Shown piece after piece: positions 52,362 to 63,447 of a DNA stretch of 64,000 bases. Position 1 is the first letter of the stretch, and the number at the start of each line of letters is the position of its first letter. The position numbers and the translations under genes were made by a program. Below the pieces are notes generated by a model, which was not told where the DNA came from, did no database searches, and worked only from the letters and a program-made list of their open reading frames with translations. This stretch comes from Marchantia polymorpha subsp. ruderalis (taxonomy: Eukaryota; Streptophyta; Marchantiopsida; Marchantiales; Marchantiaceae), in NCBI GenBank assembly GCA_037833965.1, contig AP031352.1:30382501-30446500 (forward strand). Direction: 5' to 3'.

Positions 52362-53440
52362 ACTCTGATCTGCCTGATTCTGTTCCTGAAATCTGATCTG
52401 ATCTGACCCAACGAACGAACGTCTTACATGCTTGGTCGATGATGTTCTCGAACCAGTCCAAGTATTGTCAATTCCAGAGTTCTTTCGAGGTTCGGTACAC
52501 GGCAATTGCCGTACATCTCCCTCTGATTCCTGATTGTTCCGGACTTTCGGTCTCACATTGGCAATAATGAATGAACTGCGCTTTTTTGACAGAAGCGAGA
52601 ATCTGACACCGAGAACTGTTAAAGTGGTCCTCCTTCTGTTTTGATTTGCAGCTGTATCGTAGGCTAGAATCTCCTCCGTGGTCGCTGTGCGTGCGTAAAA
52701 ATTTTGGTCGCTTTTGTATATCGCAGCTGTACCATTCTCCCTTGGCCGCATATTGTTACCCTGTTGTTCGGAAATTGCAAGATTTTAGTCTGATTTGAAG
52801 TGCAGGAAGGTAAGTCGGTTGGACACGATTTATGGTGCAATTCGAACAAAATGAGTTTTTGGTCCAGTCGTCTGAGATGTGAGTGCGTGTGCTGTGGGGT
52901 GATGTGCAGTCGGATTACGTGGACGAGAGAGACAGGCGCTACTGAGACGGTGGAGCCAATGACCGATGATGTGTTGAGCGGGACATATATGCAGTAGTAC
53001 AGAAATCTGTCCATGACCGAGAGGTCCGGACGCCGACGGTGTCGACAGAAGAAGTGCGGAGTGAAGCTGCATAGAAAGACAGAGCTGGCCGGAGAAAGAG
53101 AGATAGAGAGAAAGAGAGCGAGAGATGGACCAGGGTTCGAAGGGCTAAGAATTTCGCTATTCTTAGATGCTGCGAGTCAGGCGCACGGGCGATTGCTATG
53201 TAACTTAGTGGTGATGTCAGGCTATGTGTTATCAGTTACTTCCTACTTCCTATGCTTCAAGAACGTTGTGTGAAATTGCGACTAGACAACTACCGAGGTG
53301 TCCGATCCAGGAGTCCGTGTGCTGGCTGTTTCAATGTACTGGTCCAGAAACTGAAGACACGGTGATCAAGGCCTTCATGGATGTGCTGGCTGTTTTGTAT
53401 GTCTTGAATCATAAACGTTTGAGTGATATTTCCCCGTAGG
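52362..53440 (+). other. Downstream region with further exon-like signals
   Basis: After the stop at 52361 come acceptors TTTTTTGACAG (before 52593) and TTTGATTTGCAG (before 52652) and a strong donor GGAAG|GTAAGTCGG (at 52809). An exon 52652-52809 is therefore likely, either as spliced 3' UTR or as an alternative C-terminus of the 309-residue protein. GA-rich sequence lies at 53090-53130. A 71-codon frame at 53224-53439 is unassigned. Confidence 0.35.
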
Positions 53441-55031
53441 AGTCAACTCGACAGGTTGTTGTCGGCTTCTCCTTTGTACCATAGCTTTTAAAATCCTTGT
53501 AATGATAAACATCGAGATCTTCAAAATCAGTCCTCGTTTCTGTCATTCTCCTCCTCTGTGAATCTCAGTCCTTGTCTGTCGAGACAGGTAGATATTTCAT
53601 TTGTTGACAGTTCCTTGAATTTCTAGAAGTCTGCACTGGCTTGTTATTTTCTGGTGATGTTCACGCTAGAGTGAAGTCGGGGGCAATTGCTAGAAGTGCA
53701 TTTAGTCACGGTCCTTTGACTGCACTTGTTCATCTCAGCAAGCAAAATTCGCATCTGCCATTCTTGGGTGATTGAATGAATCAGTTACATTATGCAGTGG
53801 TTAGATGAGGTGCATTGATTTTGGGCAACTGTTAAGTGCTGCAGAGGTCTGCATTGATTCATGTCGAGGCAATATGAACACATTCTCGAGCACAAGATCA
53901 AAGTCTGTAAAATCCTTAAGCTTTCTGTTTTGCTTACATCGAGTCTGTCATGTTCATAATGCATATCATATTACGGAGACGGTCAAACCTCATCATTCGG
54001 ACATGAGCACGCGCAAGCTGTGCAGAACGGGGTAGACAGAGATGCATCATGGGGCTGGAAAAGATAAAGAAGCTTTAAACATGCACTGCATATATATACT
54101 GCACGAGATGCTGCTTCCATCAATCAGCGAGACTAACAAATTGTGGTCCAATGATCAGGCATGTCTGCGCTTCCAAACACTCAAGCACGACCTTCGGAAC
54201 AATCACACTGACCGATCACCTACTCGCTCGATCACAGTACGCCCCATCAACTCTTCTCGCCAGCTCGTCGCTCGCCACAACATCACCACTCCTACTACCG
54301 CTCGACGACCGACGCAGCAGCTGCCGGGATGCAGAGACACGCTGTCTGCATCATGAGAGACAGCCCGAACGCGTACGGGACGCCCGCCCCCGGATTGCTC
54401 GGACCGTGCACTTGCAGAATTGCTTTGGACTCGAGTCTTCGAAGGCGCGAGACTAGAGGACGGTCTCGATTAACGATATGCGCTCAGGCTGGAACACAGA
54501 ATTTCCAAGCATTCTTTCCGCCACCACTACCACCACCGACGAGTCTACACGTCAATTCCTCTCTCGCACGGTGTAATTCTACCTCCGACAAAGTCAATTA
54601 CCAGTCCAGGTGTTAATATCTGCTCCGAGCTCGAACTCATGGTTTCCTTTGGGATTCTTTGGCCATCATTACCTTCCAGCATTACATTCCGTGGTCAACC
54701 CTTCTGGAGCCGGGGAAAAGAGGCTGCTGTTATCTGGTTCAACTTCTGGGGTTTATGAGGTGGGCTCGCAGGTCAGATTGATCCTGCGTCTGATGGTTTG
54801 AAAACCGCTGCTCGAACCCGGAACAGGGAACGGATCCTATCCGAGAAAGCTAATCTGCAGGGGATATGCTGCGCCTGATTTCACTTTCGCCACTCGCTCA
54901 GTACAACAAATCTGAGGAGCTTGAAGGCTGGAGATTGATCATGACATCAAGCTTGTACTCATTAAAGAAGACAAACCGCTCTGCTCGGTCGCTCGGTCGG
55001 TCGTGAAATTTCATGTCGAAGATTAAAAAGG
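53441..55031. other. Mid-GC sequence, no gene identified
   Basis: Three overlapping plus-strand frames of 95-104 codons (54042-54616) are Ser/Thr/Arg-rich with no domain. I see no consistent exon chain. It could be untranslated or regulatory sequence between the 51.4-kb gene and an unidentified neighbour. Confidence 0.2.
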
Positions 55032-55847
55032 TTACAGTGCCTTTTGTCGTCTTCGGGTCAAATTGTAGATCGCACATGGGAAATGGACAGAGGGCTGAAT
55101 GTACGCCTGGTGGTGCCGTTGAATGAGACTACTGCTGCAGGAGAAGCAGGAGGAGCAAGCAAGCCCCGGTAGTTGGTCGATGCAGCAGGGAAGAGCAGAG
55201 CGGCGAGATACTGCCTGTCGCCGTCGCCGTCGTCGTCGTCTTCGTCCTTGAAAGTTGGGAAGCTCCTGGAGATGTACCCAGGAATATGTCTGACAAAAAG
55301 CGAGGCCGGGAGACAAGGGCGAGAGGAGCAAGAGCGGTGACACGAGTAGAGTTTCAAATGCGTTTCTGTGACCGGCATCCATGCTGCCACCATGCAGCGA
55401 TCGGGAGGACGGGACAACGGAAGAGTGCTGCTGCCAGAGCCGCAGGGAGGGGGGGGAGGAGGACGAGGAGGTGGGAGGGAGGGACGGAGGGAGGGAGGGA
55501 GGGAGGAGGATGAGGAGGAGAGTGGGCAGCCCAACAGTGATTGCACGCCAGCAGTTGGGGGTGCAAGCCATCCGATAAAGTGAGTCACGGCCCATGACCC
55601 TACCGTGGCTCGAGGGTACAGCACCAGTACCTTTTGCGTGTGTTTATCCATCCACCGCACAAGGCTAGCGGCCCTACCAAATAAAATCCACAGATGACAA
55701 TCATCTGGCGTAGCTGCTGTGCTGGCTGCCTCGTACCTTCGGGGCGAGCGGAGCAGCAGCAAACCTGCAGTGAAACCTGGGTTTCCTTGAACTACACACA
55801 CAGCATGGTTATCATCAGACTGCCCTGAATCATTGGCGGCTTATGAG
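55032..55847. promoter_or_regulatory. GC-rich region with a long G-run tract, possible promoter
   Basis: The plus strand at 55445-55520 is almost pure purine with repeated GGGAGGG units; the minus strand reads as a pyrimidine patch of CCCTCCC. Pyrimidine patches mark the sense strand near transcription starts in plants, so a minus-strand promoter is possible. Minus frames of 187 and 247 codons span it but consist largely of Ser/Pro runs produced by the tract, so I do not call them genes. Confidence 0.25.
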
Positions 55848-56306
55848 TCATGAGTACTCGTACAAGGGCCTTGTGTGATTTTCGAGTACCTGCGCTCGAG
55901 CAGACCAGATCGATGGTGCATCGGCACTTCTTCCCATGTGTACCCGAGGGGACATAATACGGTACCTTTGATAAGTGTCTATTCTTGCAGGTGGAGGTTC
56001 AGACGTGAGAATAGACACAATAGGGTACAGGTCCTGCTGTGCGTTGGAGGACTTCCCCTTCTGACACGATTGAGCGTGTGAAGGTCCGGGATCCTCCCGT
56101 ATCTTAAAGAAAGGAATTTTTTTACGTTTTACGCAAGGTTCGATGGGAGGCCCAAGTGCAGAGCAAGACGATGGTGACTCATCCAGTAACTCGGCGATGC
56201 CAATCGAGGAGGTGTATTCAACGAGTCTAAGGCTTTCCACTTGAATGTATACATCTCCGGGAGTGCTATCATAAATCTTCATTCTATAATTAATGTAAAC
56301 TAACAT
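55848..56306 (-). CDS. Hypothetical 152-residue ORF
   Basis: It opens at ATG 56306 and ends at 55848. The N-terminal half is protein-like (MKIYDSTPGDVYIQVESLRL, then VEYTSSIGIAELLDESPSSC); the remainder is Pro/Ser/Arg-rich. There is no signal peptide, membrane segment or known motif. It sits at the edge of the GC block, with AT-rich DNA upstream that could supply a TATA element (TATAAT-like sequence near 56340). No homologue is recognised. Confidence 0.3.
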   Translation of the reverse strand: MLVYINYRMKIYDSTPGDVYIQVESLRLVEYTSSIGIAELLDESPSSCSALGPPIEPCVKRKKIPFFKIREDPGPSHAQSCQKGKSSNAQQDLYPIVSILTSEPPPARIDTYQRYRIMSPRVHMGRSADAPSIWSARAQVLENHTRPLYEYS

Positions 56307-57480
56307 TTATGAGTGGAATGCATTCGAGTATATTAACTTGTATAATAGATTAAATCTAGGTAGCATCGTCTCGTATATGCATATAGTCACTAATCAACGC
56401 TGGTACCCCACGAAAAATGTTCAATTTTTGTCGCTTGTGTTTTGAAAATACTTTATTAGTTAGATTTCTACCCCAAAGTTTGCCACTAGTAATAATCCTC
56501 TAAAATAAACTCTTTCCCGTGCTTCCCTACAGCCCTTACCGATGGCGATGGAACTTTATGAGATCTCCATTGGTAGGTGTTGGATATCATAAGGTGGAAT
56601 TGTTCGTTTTTTAGAACGAAAAAATACAAGCTCGAGATTTCTTCAGAAGTTTTAGCAAACAAACTAGTTGGAAATTATCCATCATATATGTTTTAAGGAT
56701 ATAAATTGATCAATATTAAGGCTCAAATTTGTGATAATTATTTAATGTATGTGACTGAAGTTTCTTGCATGACCTTACAGTATCAATTCCAAATTCAAGA
56801 TGTGAAATTCATCTTGCAAAGTAAAGTTGAATTGCATGCTTATATAAAAATTCCATGATCATAGTTTGACAAGTCCGTCTATGCTTCCAATTCGTTAACT
56901 CAAATGTATTGCCATTTTTGACTTAAAAGACACCACGATATGACTCATGCAAACCTTATTTTCTTCCATGCCACTTCTTGATTTTAGCTGGAAATTAATA
57001 AATATTTGTATACAAATATATAATGGTTTGACGCTTTTTTCTAGCATTAGATTTAAAATGCTCCAATATCTTTCTATCAAAACTTTCAATCAATACTAAG
57101 TTAGTTATTGCAAAAGAAATAAAAACATGCAAACATAATGAATAGAGTTTATAAATCTTTTCCAAACATATTGGTACATATAATCAACGATATGTTGTGA
57201 GATATTTTTGATTCAAGTTCGGTATTTCAAACCAAGAGGTGAAAATATACACAATGCTACTCTTGTAGATGTTGAGTAAATTGAGTCTAGTGATGAACAC
57301 AAACATTGTGACAAGGCTCTAAAAGTCAATGGATTTAGATATATATGTCTAAGTTTTGGATGCAAGATCATTTGAAGCATTTACAATCCATTCATAACAT
57401 ATTCTTCAAAGGTTATACAAAAAAAAAACCAAATCAAAAGCGTTCATGTAATGACAGATAAATACCAAAATGCATCATAA
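56307..57480. other. AT-rich desert
   Basis: No supported gene or repeat; the base texture is that of the other deserts. Confidence 0.45.
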
Positions 57481-58790
57481 TGTTAAAGACCCGATTCCAC
57501 GAGGAAAAAAACAACACAAAGAGCAACAAGTGTCACGTATTTGAATTGAGTGTTTGTTGACGATTTTGAATTCTCAGTCAATTGTCACTCCCAAAAATAC
57601 TGCAGGCACTAAATCCGAAGTAGTCACAATGCAGCGTAAATCACACATCAATCTTGAAATTCTCCAATCCAACATCACATAGGTCGATCACGATCCTGTC
57701 TTAGTATTCAGGGGAGAAAATTCTTGAAGTGTACACTCAGGAACTGCATGAAGCTCTCAATTACGAACTTGCTTAAATCCTGATTTAGCCAATTGCTACT
57801 CAGAGCATTTGAATCTGGGCTACTACCTCGGATGCGGTATCTTCGACAAACCGAAGTACCTTTTGCGCGGTGACAACACTCTCAATACATAGACGTGCGA
57901 AGAATGCAGGCTCAAAACTGAAAAAACTAACTGTCGAGAATTCTCCCGAGGCCGAAGCCTTGAGCTCCTTTATTCCTAACTAACACCCAAATGTCATTCG
58001 CTCTAATGCGAGCTCCGAACAAGCATAACGTACATAGAGTCCAGTTGCCTTGCTATCCGACTTCCGATTTAAGCCTAACCTACGCAAAACGGCCGTCAGC
58101 TCCAACTCCAAGTTTGCCATCGCCTCACATGAACTTGTAAGATATTGTTAAGATACGACATAGGACGGCAAGGACTATTCAGTATCGTTGATTGTACATA
58201 TGTCTTCCGTGAAAGATTTTGCGAGAGTGACATGTGTCGGTACTTTTGTGACACGTTGCCGGAAGTTTGGCGTCATTCTTACTCTCCCTTTATAAGGCTA
58301 GTTCTCTGGTGACATTGTCAAGTGTTCAAATACTGTAAGCTCTAAGATCAACAGGTTATGAGCCCACCACGCTTCTGCTGCGCTACCCCGATTGCTTATA
58401 ATTCCGAAAAGAGCGGTCTGTCCTCGACTACGAGCTTGGAGCTCGGGAGTGTGGAGATGCAAACCGGTGTAGTATCGGACGTAAATTTGGGCTGTTTGTT
58501 GAGCGGGCACGTTGTGCAGCTCTTCATGTTGTGCTGTGAGCACCAACAGCTAACTGGTAGCTGGGTTCTGATCGAACGAGTGCATTGTTGCATTTTGTTG
58601 CTTTGAGTTGGGAAACAACGTGCCACTCCTGAACCAGCGTGTGTAGAAGCATTGCATCTAGTGCACATCAGCCTGTGCACTCAGCGTTGCAATCAGCGAC
58701 CCAAGCCTAATAGAGGGGCGGGTCAACCAACGCAATCAACCAAGTATTGTAGTGTGTACTGGTACTGTATTGTGTTTATTTATGAAAAGC
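57481..58790 (+). other. Mid-GC island with a TATA box and tRNA-primer-like motif; possible old terminal repeat
   Basis: A TATA box (CCTTTATAAGGC) lies near 58286-58297, and about 60 bp downstream is AACAGGTTATGAGCCCACC (near 58347-58365). That resembles the TGGTATCAGAGCCC primer-binding site of copia elements. This would make the stretch just upstream a diverged plus-strand LTR, with remnants of internal sequence after it. Without a second LTR the assignment is weak; an ordinary promoter is the alternative. Confidence 0.25.
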
Positions 58791-59300
58791 CAATAATCTA
58801 CAATCAACTTTTTTTTCTTGTTTATGTGATGAATATGTTTACTATCTTGATCTAAGAGTGTTTAGAGTTATTTTAAAATCTTTGATTTTGAAACAAATGT
58901 ATGAGTATAACAAATATACTCTATAATTTAAAATTCTTGAGCACTAGTTTCATCTCAAAAAGCTTTCAAATAGATCGTATGCTAGTTCAAAATCTGCTTA
59001 AAGATTTTGATAAAAAGATACAAAATCACATCAGTACGTTCAATGATTTTGTCATTAATATTTAGAATCTTGAAAAGAGATATCTCATGAGAAAAAATCT
59101 CTTCATATATTGAGTTCATTGCACGACTTCTATCAATCATTGCCATGTGGCTTTTTTGAAATAATATGAAAATAATATTTTAAATGTTGTAAGTGTCATG
59201 TTGACAAATTATTTATAGCAAAAATGATATTTTTATTTTATGCATGATTTTTTTTCATTATATCACTATTTGATTTGAGATATTACATATTCAAAAAATA
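58791..59300. other. AT-rich sequence
   Basis: No supported feature; probably eroded mobile-element DNA. Confidence 0.4.
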
Positions 59301-59520
59301 ACAAAGATGACAAAAATTTTGGTTCTAAAGATAGATTCAAGTCTAGGGATTCATTTCTTGGTGGTGTGTTCAAAATATGACAAGAGTGATTATGTCAAGA
59401 AGTACTCTCGTGTGAGTATCAAAGTGGTTGATCTTCTGTTAGTCAATGTGATTCAAGAGTTTGATCTTGACTATGATGATTTGTTAGACGAAGGATTGTG
59501 ATGCCAAAGATATACCTTAT
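59301..59520 (+). mobile_element. Possible copia gag remnant (zinc-knuckle end)
   Basis: The plus-strand peptide around VVCSKYDKSDYVKKYSRVSI resembles the CCHC knuckle and basic tail at the end of copia Gag. It is followed by an acidic stretch (EFDLDYDDLLDEGL) that recalls the acidic tail ending the 13.2-14.25 kb gag fossil. It is short and degraded, and no other domain is visible. Confidence 0.3.
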
Positions 59521-59698
59521 GCTACAGTATTCATCAAAGGATGTTGGTGATGTATAGATTTCAAATAGAGCTTGTTCATGTTTTTAATGCTTGATGAATT
59601 TAAAATCATTTACATCTTGTTAAAAATAATCAATCTAGGATTGCGACTATTGAATATTTCAAGAATCAAATGTTGGATAAAGTATAAAAGTATATTGA

Positions 59699-59727
59699 AT
59701 CAAGTTGTTCTCATAGAACAACTTGAT
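59699..59727. repeat. Perfect 13-bp hairpin
   Basis: ATCAAGTTGTTCT and AGAACAACTTGAT flank a 3-nt loop (CAT). It lies just outside the LTR fragment annotated at 59740-59950 and could belong to its R region. Confidence 0.9.
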
Positions 59728-59739
59728 CAAGATCAAAGT

Positions 59740-59950
59740 AGATCTTGTTAGATTCAAAAAGTAAAAGGAAATAAGTTTTCACCTTCATCTTCCATTCCAT
59801 TTCTAGTAGATTAATTTCATGTCAAATAACTCTAACAAACATACAGATTGATGACGTGATTCTCTGAACTAACACATTGATTAACAAAGCCAATTTTTAT
59901 TTAACAAGTACATGGATTGATGACATGTTGCTATCAATTAACACACTTAC
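59740..59950 (-). mobile_element. Truncated copia-type LTR, minus orientation
   Basis: Contains two copies of the family's U3 motif (CTAACAAACATACAGATTGA at about 59828 and TTAACAAGTACATGGATTGA at about 59907), each ending near CAACTAACACA. It aligns with the whole LTR at 62959-63268. The upstream end of the LTR is replaced at about 59950-59970 by the second CACTA-like copy, so one element was inserted into or joined to the other. It is old and partial. Confidence 0.5.
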
Positions 59951-59971
59951 TGTTTATTATTAAATATATAA

Positions 59972-60320
59972 TTAAATCTTCCAATAATGTCATCTCTTAT
60001 GAAAAAACTAAAATTCTAGAACTATTAGTTTGAATATTGTAAATCTACTCAATAAGAACAATAAGTCACTATTGCCAACATGATACCATCCAATAGTAAC
60101 AGTTTCAAGTGTAATGGGAGGATAAAATTTCTATCATGATTACAATATAAAACTATGAGAAAGAAGAATGTGGCATATGTTTATATAAAAATCTATTTCA
60201 ACAATTCACTCTTTCTAGGCTTGAATAAAATACTTCAATAAATATATTATAATCAATTGTTTCACTAAGATTTTTTTGTATTCATTTGAATTCAAACGCA
60301 ATTATAATGCCTACGTTGAA
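59972..60320. mobile_element. Second copy of the CACTA-like sequence
   Basis: Aligns over about 350 bp with 15546-15920. Examples are AATCTTCCAATAATGTCATC versus AACCTCCCAACAGTGTCACC at the start, then CTCAATAAGAAC, GTCACTATT, TTTCAAGTGTAAT, CAACAATTCACT and TTTGAATTCAAAC. The two copies have drifted apart considerably and share the same orientation. It lacks the tandem palindromes that follow in the first copy. Confidence 0.7.
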
Positions 60321-60632
60321 TTAGACCAATGTTTTTCAAACAATAAAACAAAAGCCTAACTTGTTGACTACAAATCATCCACGAAGGTTAAAAGTATAGG
60401 AAAATTACTTACAACCGGACCAAAAGATCGTTGTAGTCTAGAATTTTGTTCATGTATACGCTATCAAGTCGGACAAGAGTAGACATACAAAATATATACC
60501 ATCGCGTTGTTAAAATATAATCGATGGGTGTCTAGCCACTTTAAGTCACATTCATACGGAGAATCCGACCACTCTAAACATAAAAGTATTAGTGGTAACC
60601 AACCACTTGGATAATTTTTTTTGTAATAGTTG
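60321..60632. repeat. Repeat-rich segment ending in a CACTA-like terminus
   Basis: Carries short repeats of the CCACT/AGTGG type (TAGCCACT near 60533, CCGACCACT near 60566, AGTGGTAACCAACCACTTGG at 60591-60610). It ends TTTTTTTTGTAATAGTTG at about 60632. Read from the other strand this is CAACTATTACAAAAAAAA, similar to common CACTA terminal repeats (CACTACTACAAAAA). It may be the opposite end of the element whose other part is at 59972. Confidence 0.3.
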
Positions 60633-61194
60633 GATAATAACCTTATGGTAGCTAGTATTCGGATGATTATCGATGTAGAGAGTGATCATATGGAAAGTTG
60701 ACATAACGATAAGTCATCCGGAAGGATGAGGGTTGGAAGGGAACAGGTAGCTTCCTGTCTAATAAGAAGGATGCTGTAGGTCTTGATGGGAACAAACTCG
60801 GAACAGTTTACTCTAAAGACTATTTAATGATCAAAATGAATGCTTTCCGAAGTGAAACTAACACCACATCGTACTATAGTACTCCATGTTGTTGAAAGGT
60901 TGTTGCTTTATGTGACGTTATTCATGTGATTCTAGTTGATTTTGACAAAACCTAGCAACATGATTCATACTTCCGCATGCATAACATTGACAATTATCAC
61001 AAAACTTTATTTCTTGAGCCATTTTATTATTTATATATCAATCTTGCAAATCCAAAATCAATGTTTGTCAAACTCACCTCCAAATCTTGATGCTGATCCT
61101 CGTCATGATGCATTGTAACCATCTTTAGTTACTTAGACTAAAGTAAAGATCAATCAAGATTGGATATAGTAGATTATAGTGAAATATCTACAGT
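60633..61194. other. Sequence left of the plus-strand LTR
   Basis: AT-leaning sequence with no supported gene. If the LTR at 61195 is a downstream copy this would be element interior, but I see no polypurine tract or coding. Confidence 0.3.
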
Positions 61195-61503
61195 GTCACA
61201 ATAGCAATCCGTGTGCTAGTTAGTCTGTTAGGTGGAACTGACACATCATCTCTTCGTTTGTTTGTTAGGTAAGGATTGAGTGTGGTAGTTGGAAGCAACA
61301 CGCCACTAATCCGTGTTCTCATTAGGTATATCCGCCATGTCACCAATTCATTAGGAGAGAATTGGATGGTGGAGAGAAGCTCTTATCTTCGTGTATATGT
61401 TTGAAGTATCTATATAAGGGAGAGAATAACCATTCAAATTAACTCATCTTCAGAGTTTATATTTCATTTGCGACTGAACTTTTCTCTAAACCATTGTGTT
61501 ACA
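61195..61503 (+). mobile_element. Copia-type LTR, plus orientation, 309 bp
   Basis: Starts TGTCACAATAGCAATCCGTG and ends CCATTGTGTTACA, with the canonical TG...CA ends. U3 holds repeats of the motif CACTAATCCGTGTTCTCATTAGGTA, and a clear TATA box (CTATATAAGGGAGAG) lies near 61411. It is the same family and length as the LTR at 62959-63268 but opposite in orientation. No primer-binding site follows, so it is a solo LTR or a downstream LTR. The flanking five bases do not form an obvious target duplication. It is diverged from its partner and therefore old. Confidence 0.65.
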
Positions 61504-62940
61504 TGCATGAACTTTTCTTCATCAAAGACTTTCTGATTACATTAAAGTAGAATTCACTAAATTTCAAACATTTCTTGTTGATTCATCGTGTGTGATATCA
61601 TAAACACATGAAATTTGTTAAGTTATTGCAATTGTTTAATTCATTGTGGTTGTAGTGTTTATCATCAATTTCTTGTGTACTTGATCATCTAATCTTGTTT
61701 GAAAAAATTTAAAGCTATTGCTACAGTCATAACCATCATGAATACTTGAAGGTCATAAATTTTTTACTATACTCATGTACTCATGGGTATTTTTTTTGGT
61801 TTCAAGTTTCACGCTTTCATTCTTGTTGTAAGAAAAAAAAATATTTCAAAATTTGCTTTAAGTTTTTTCCTCCATTTCACTTCATAAAATTGAAACATGT
61901 TGTTTTAACTCCATACATTTTTATGTAAATTATATTGTGATAGCCTTATTCATGAGATAAAATATCATGAAAAATTTTGCAATAAAATCAAAAAACATGA
62001 AAGAAGAATAAATGTATTCATCTTCATGATACAACACTCTAAAATTTTCATTGCTATACTCTACTTGTATGATTACAATTGACATATGTTTTTCTTTCAA
62101 AACAAGATATTGATTTAATCTTCATTCTTTTGAATTTTTTTTATATTTACCTCTGTTGTGTCAATAAGATTTGAATCTAGTTGAATTAATTATTCAATAC
62201 TGAAGTTTCAACCTCATTTTCTTCAGCTTATATTCTTTTTACTTTTTCACTATCTCAAACTTAAGTTTTACTTTCCATGACTTGCTACTTTGTATCACTC
62301 TCTATAAGTTTTTTCATTTGTTTCATTTCATTCATGAAAGCATATAAGATCTTACTATGTCAATTGATATTTTCATGTTTACTTCACTTGTTGCAATACA
62401 AAATAAGTATGATGATTATTGTACCTTTAAACAAAAGAATCACAAAAGATAGAAATGATCTTATAAAAATTTTATAATAATTTTCACCATGACTTTCTAA
62501 AAAAACATCTTTCAACTTTGTCATCTATCAATATATTGTAGTAATCATTACATATATGTTTATTCAAACTTTGACGTATGATTCATGATTCAAATTTATC
62601 AAACATTTCACGTAGTACATAAAAAATATAAAACCAAGTATTTCTATAACTAACAATTGAAAGTATCAATGACAATCTTGACTTCATCATTGTTATCATA
62701 GGATTTGCATCTAAATATGTTACAAACAAAGATGAATATTGAACAAGTTAGAGATTAGCCATTTTCGTATTGGATTTCTTCCAAACAGTTATATATCTAC
62801 AAAACCACACGCTTAACTTTTTTCTACTCTCTACGTAAGGATCAATGATCTCTGCCAACTCATGTATACATTCAAGAACTAGATGTTATCATCATATATT
62901 TGCTTATACATGAAGCAATATTCATATTCAAGAAAAAAGC
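61504..62940. other. AT-rich sequence between the two opposed LTRs
   Basis: Very AT-rich, with two small frames (61746-61928 and 62277-62477, plus strand) that look like chance. No retrotransposon domain is visible. If the minus-strand LTR at 62959 heads an element, its interior would be here and is unrecognisable or non-coding. Confidence 0.35.
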
Positions 62941-63268
62941 TAGGAACTCTAATACCATTGTAACATTAAAAAATAAAATATGATTCAACTTGAAGAGGAA
63001 ATTTTTTTTGAAGATAAAATTCTTAAATTGAATCTCATTGTTTTTATGTAGATTTCAACAACAAGTACAAGAAGATAAAAACTCACTTTCGCACTCAAGT
63101 GGATTGATGATATGGTAGATGACTCTAACAAGCACACAGATGAATGATGTGTTGTTGTCAACTAACACATTTAATCTGTACCTAACAAACACACGGATTA
63201 ATGACATGTCGCTTTCAACTAACACACAAAATCTCTACCTATCAAGCACACAGATTGCTAAAGTGACA
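62941..63268 (-). mobile_element. Copia-type LTR with primer-binding site, minus orientation
   Basis: On the minus strand the LTR runs 63268 to 62959 (310 bp), starting TGTCACTTTAGCAATCTGTG and ending AATGTTACA. It is followed at once by ATGGTATTAGAGTTCC (62943-62958), close to the initiator-methionine tRNA primer site TGGTATCAGAGC used by plant copia elements. U3 has direct repeats of GTTAGTTGAAAGCGACATGT and CATTAATCCGTGTGTTTGTT type, about 58 bp apart. It appears structurally whole as an LTR but has no recognisable element interior. Confidence 0.7.
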
Positions 63269-63412
63269 AGTATAAATTGTGCATTATAATGTAATTATAT
63301 TTTCATATTGAATAACCTCTACTTTAATTTTAATGAACTAAAGATTATGAAATCTACTCAAGATGATGAGAGTACGTGATAAAATTATGTTTGATGAACA
63401 TAAACAAAATCA

Positions 63413-63447
<35 letters not shown>

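Noticed and set aside
51051-52751. 566-codon open frame on the minus strand across the 309-residue gene
   Set aside because: It is the antisense shadow of a GC-rich coding frame. Its Val/Ala/Leu/Arg runs are what the sense codons give when read backwards, it overruns the gene on both sides, and it has no splice or start support.
54795-54830. tRNA-like B box (GGGTTCGAGC on the minus strand)
   Set aside because: No acceptor, D or anticodon arms can be folded around it.
55032-55801. Minus frames of 187 and 247 codons
   Set aside because: Their length comes mainly from Ser/Pro-coding CCTCCC repeats of the G-rich tract. The longer one opens at a non-ATG codon and neither has a domain.
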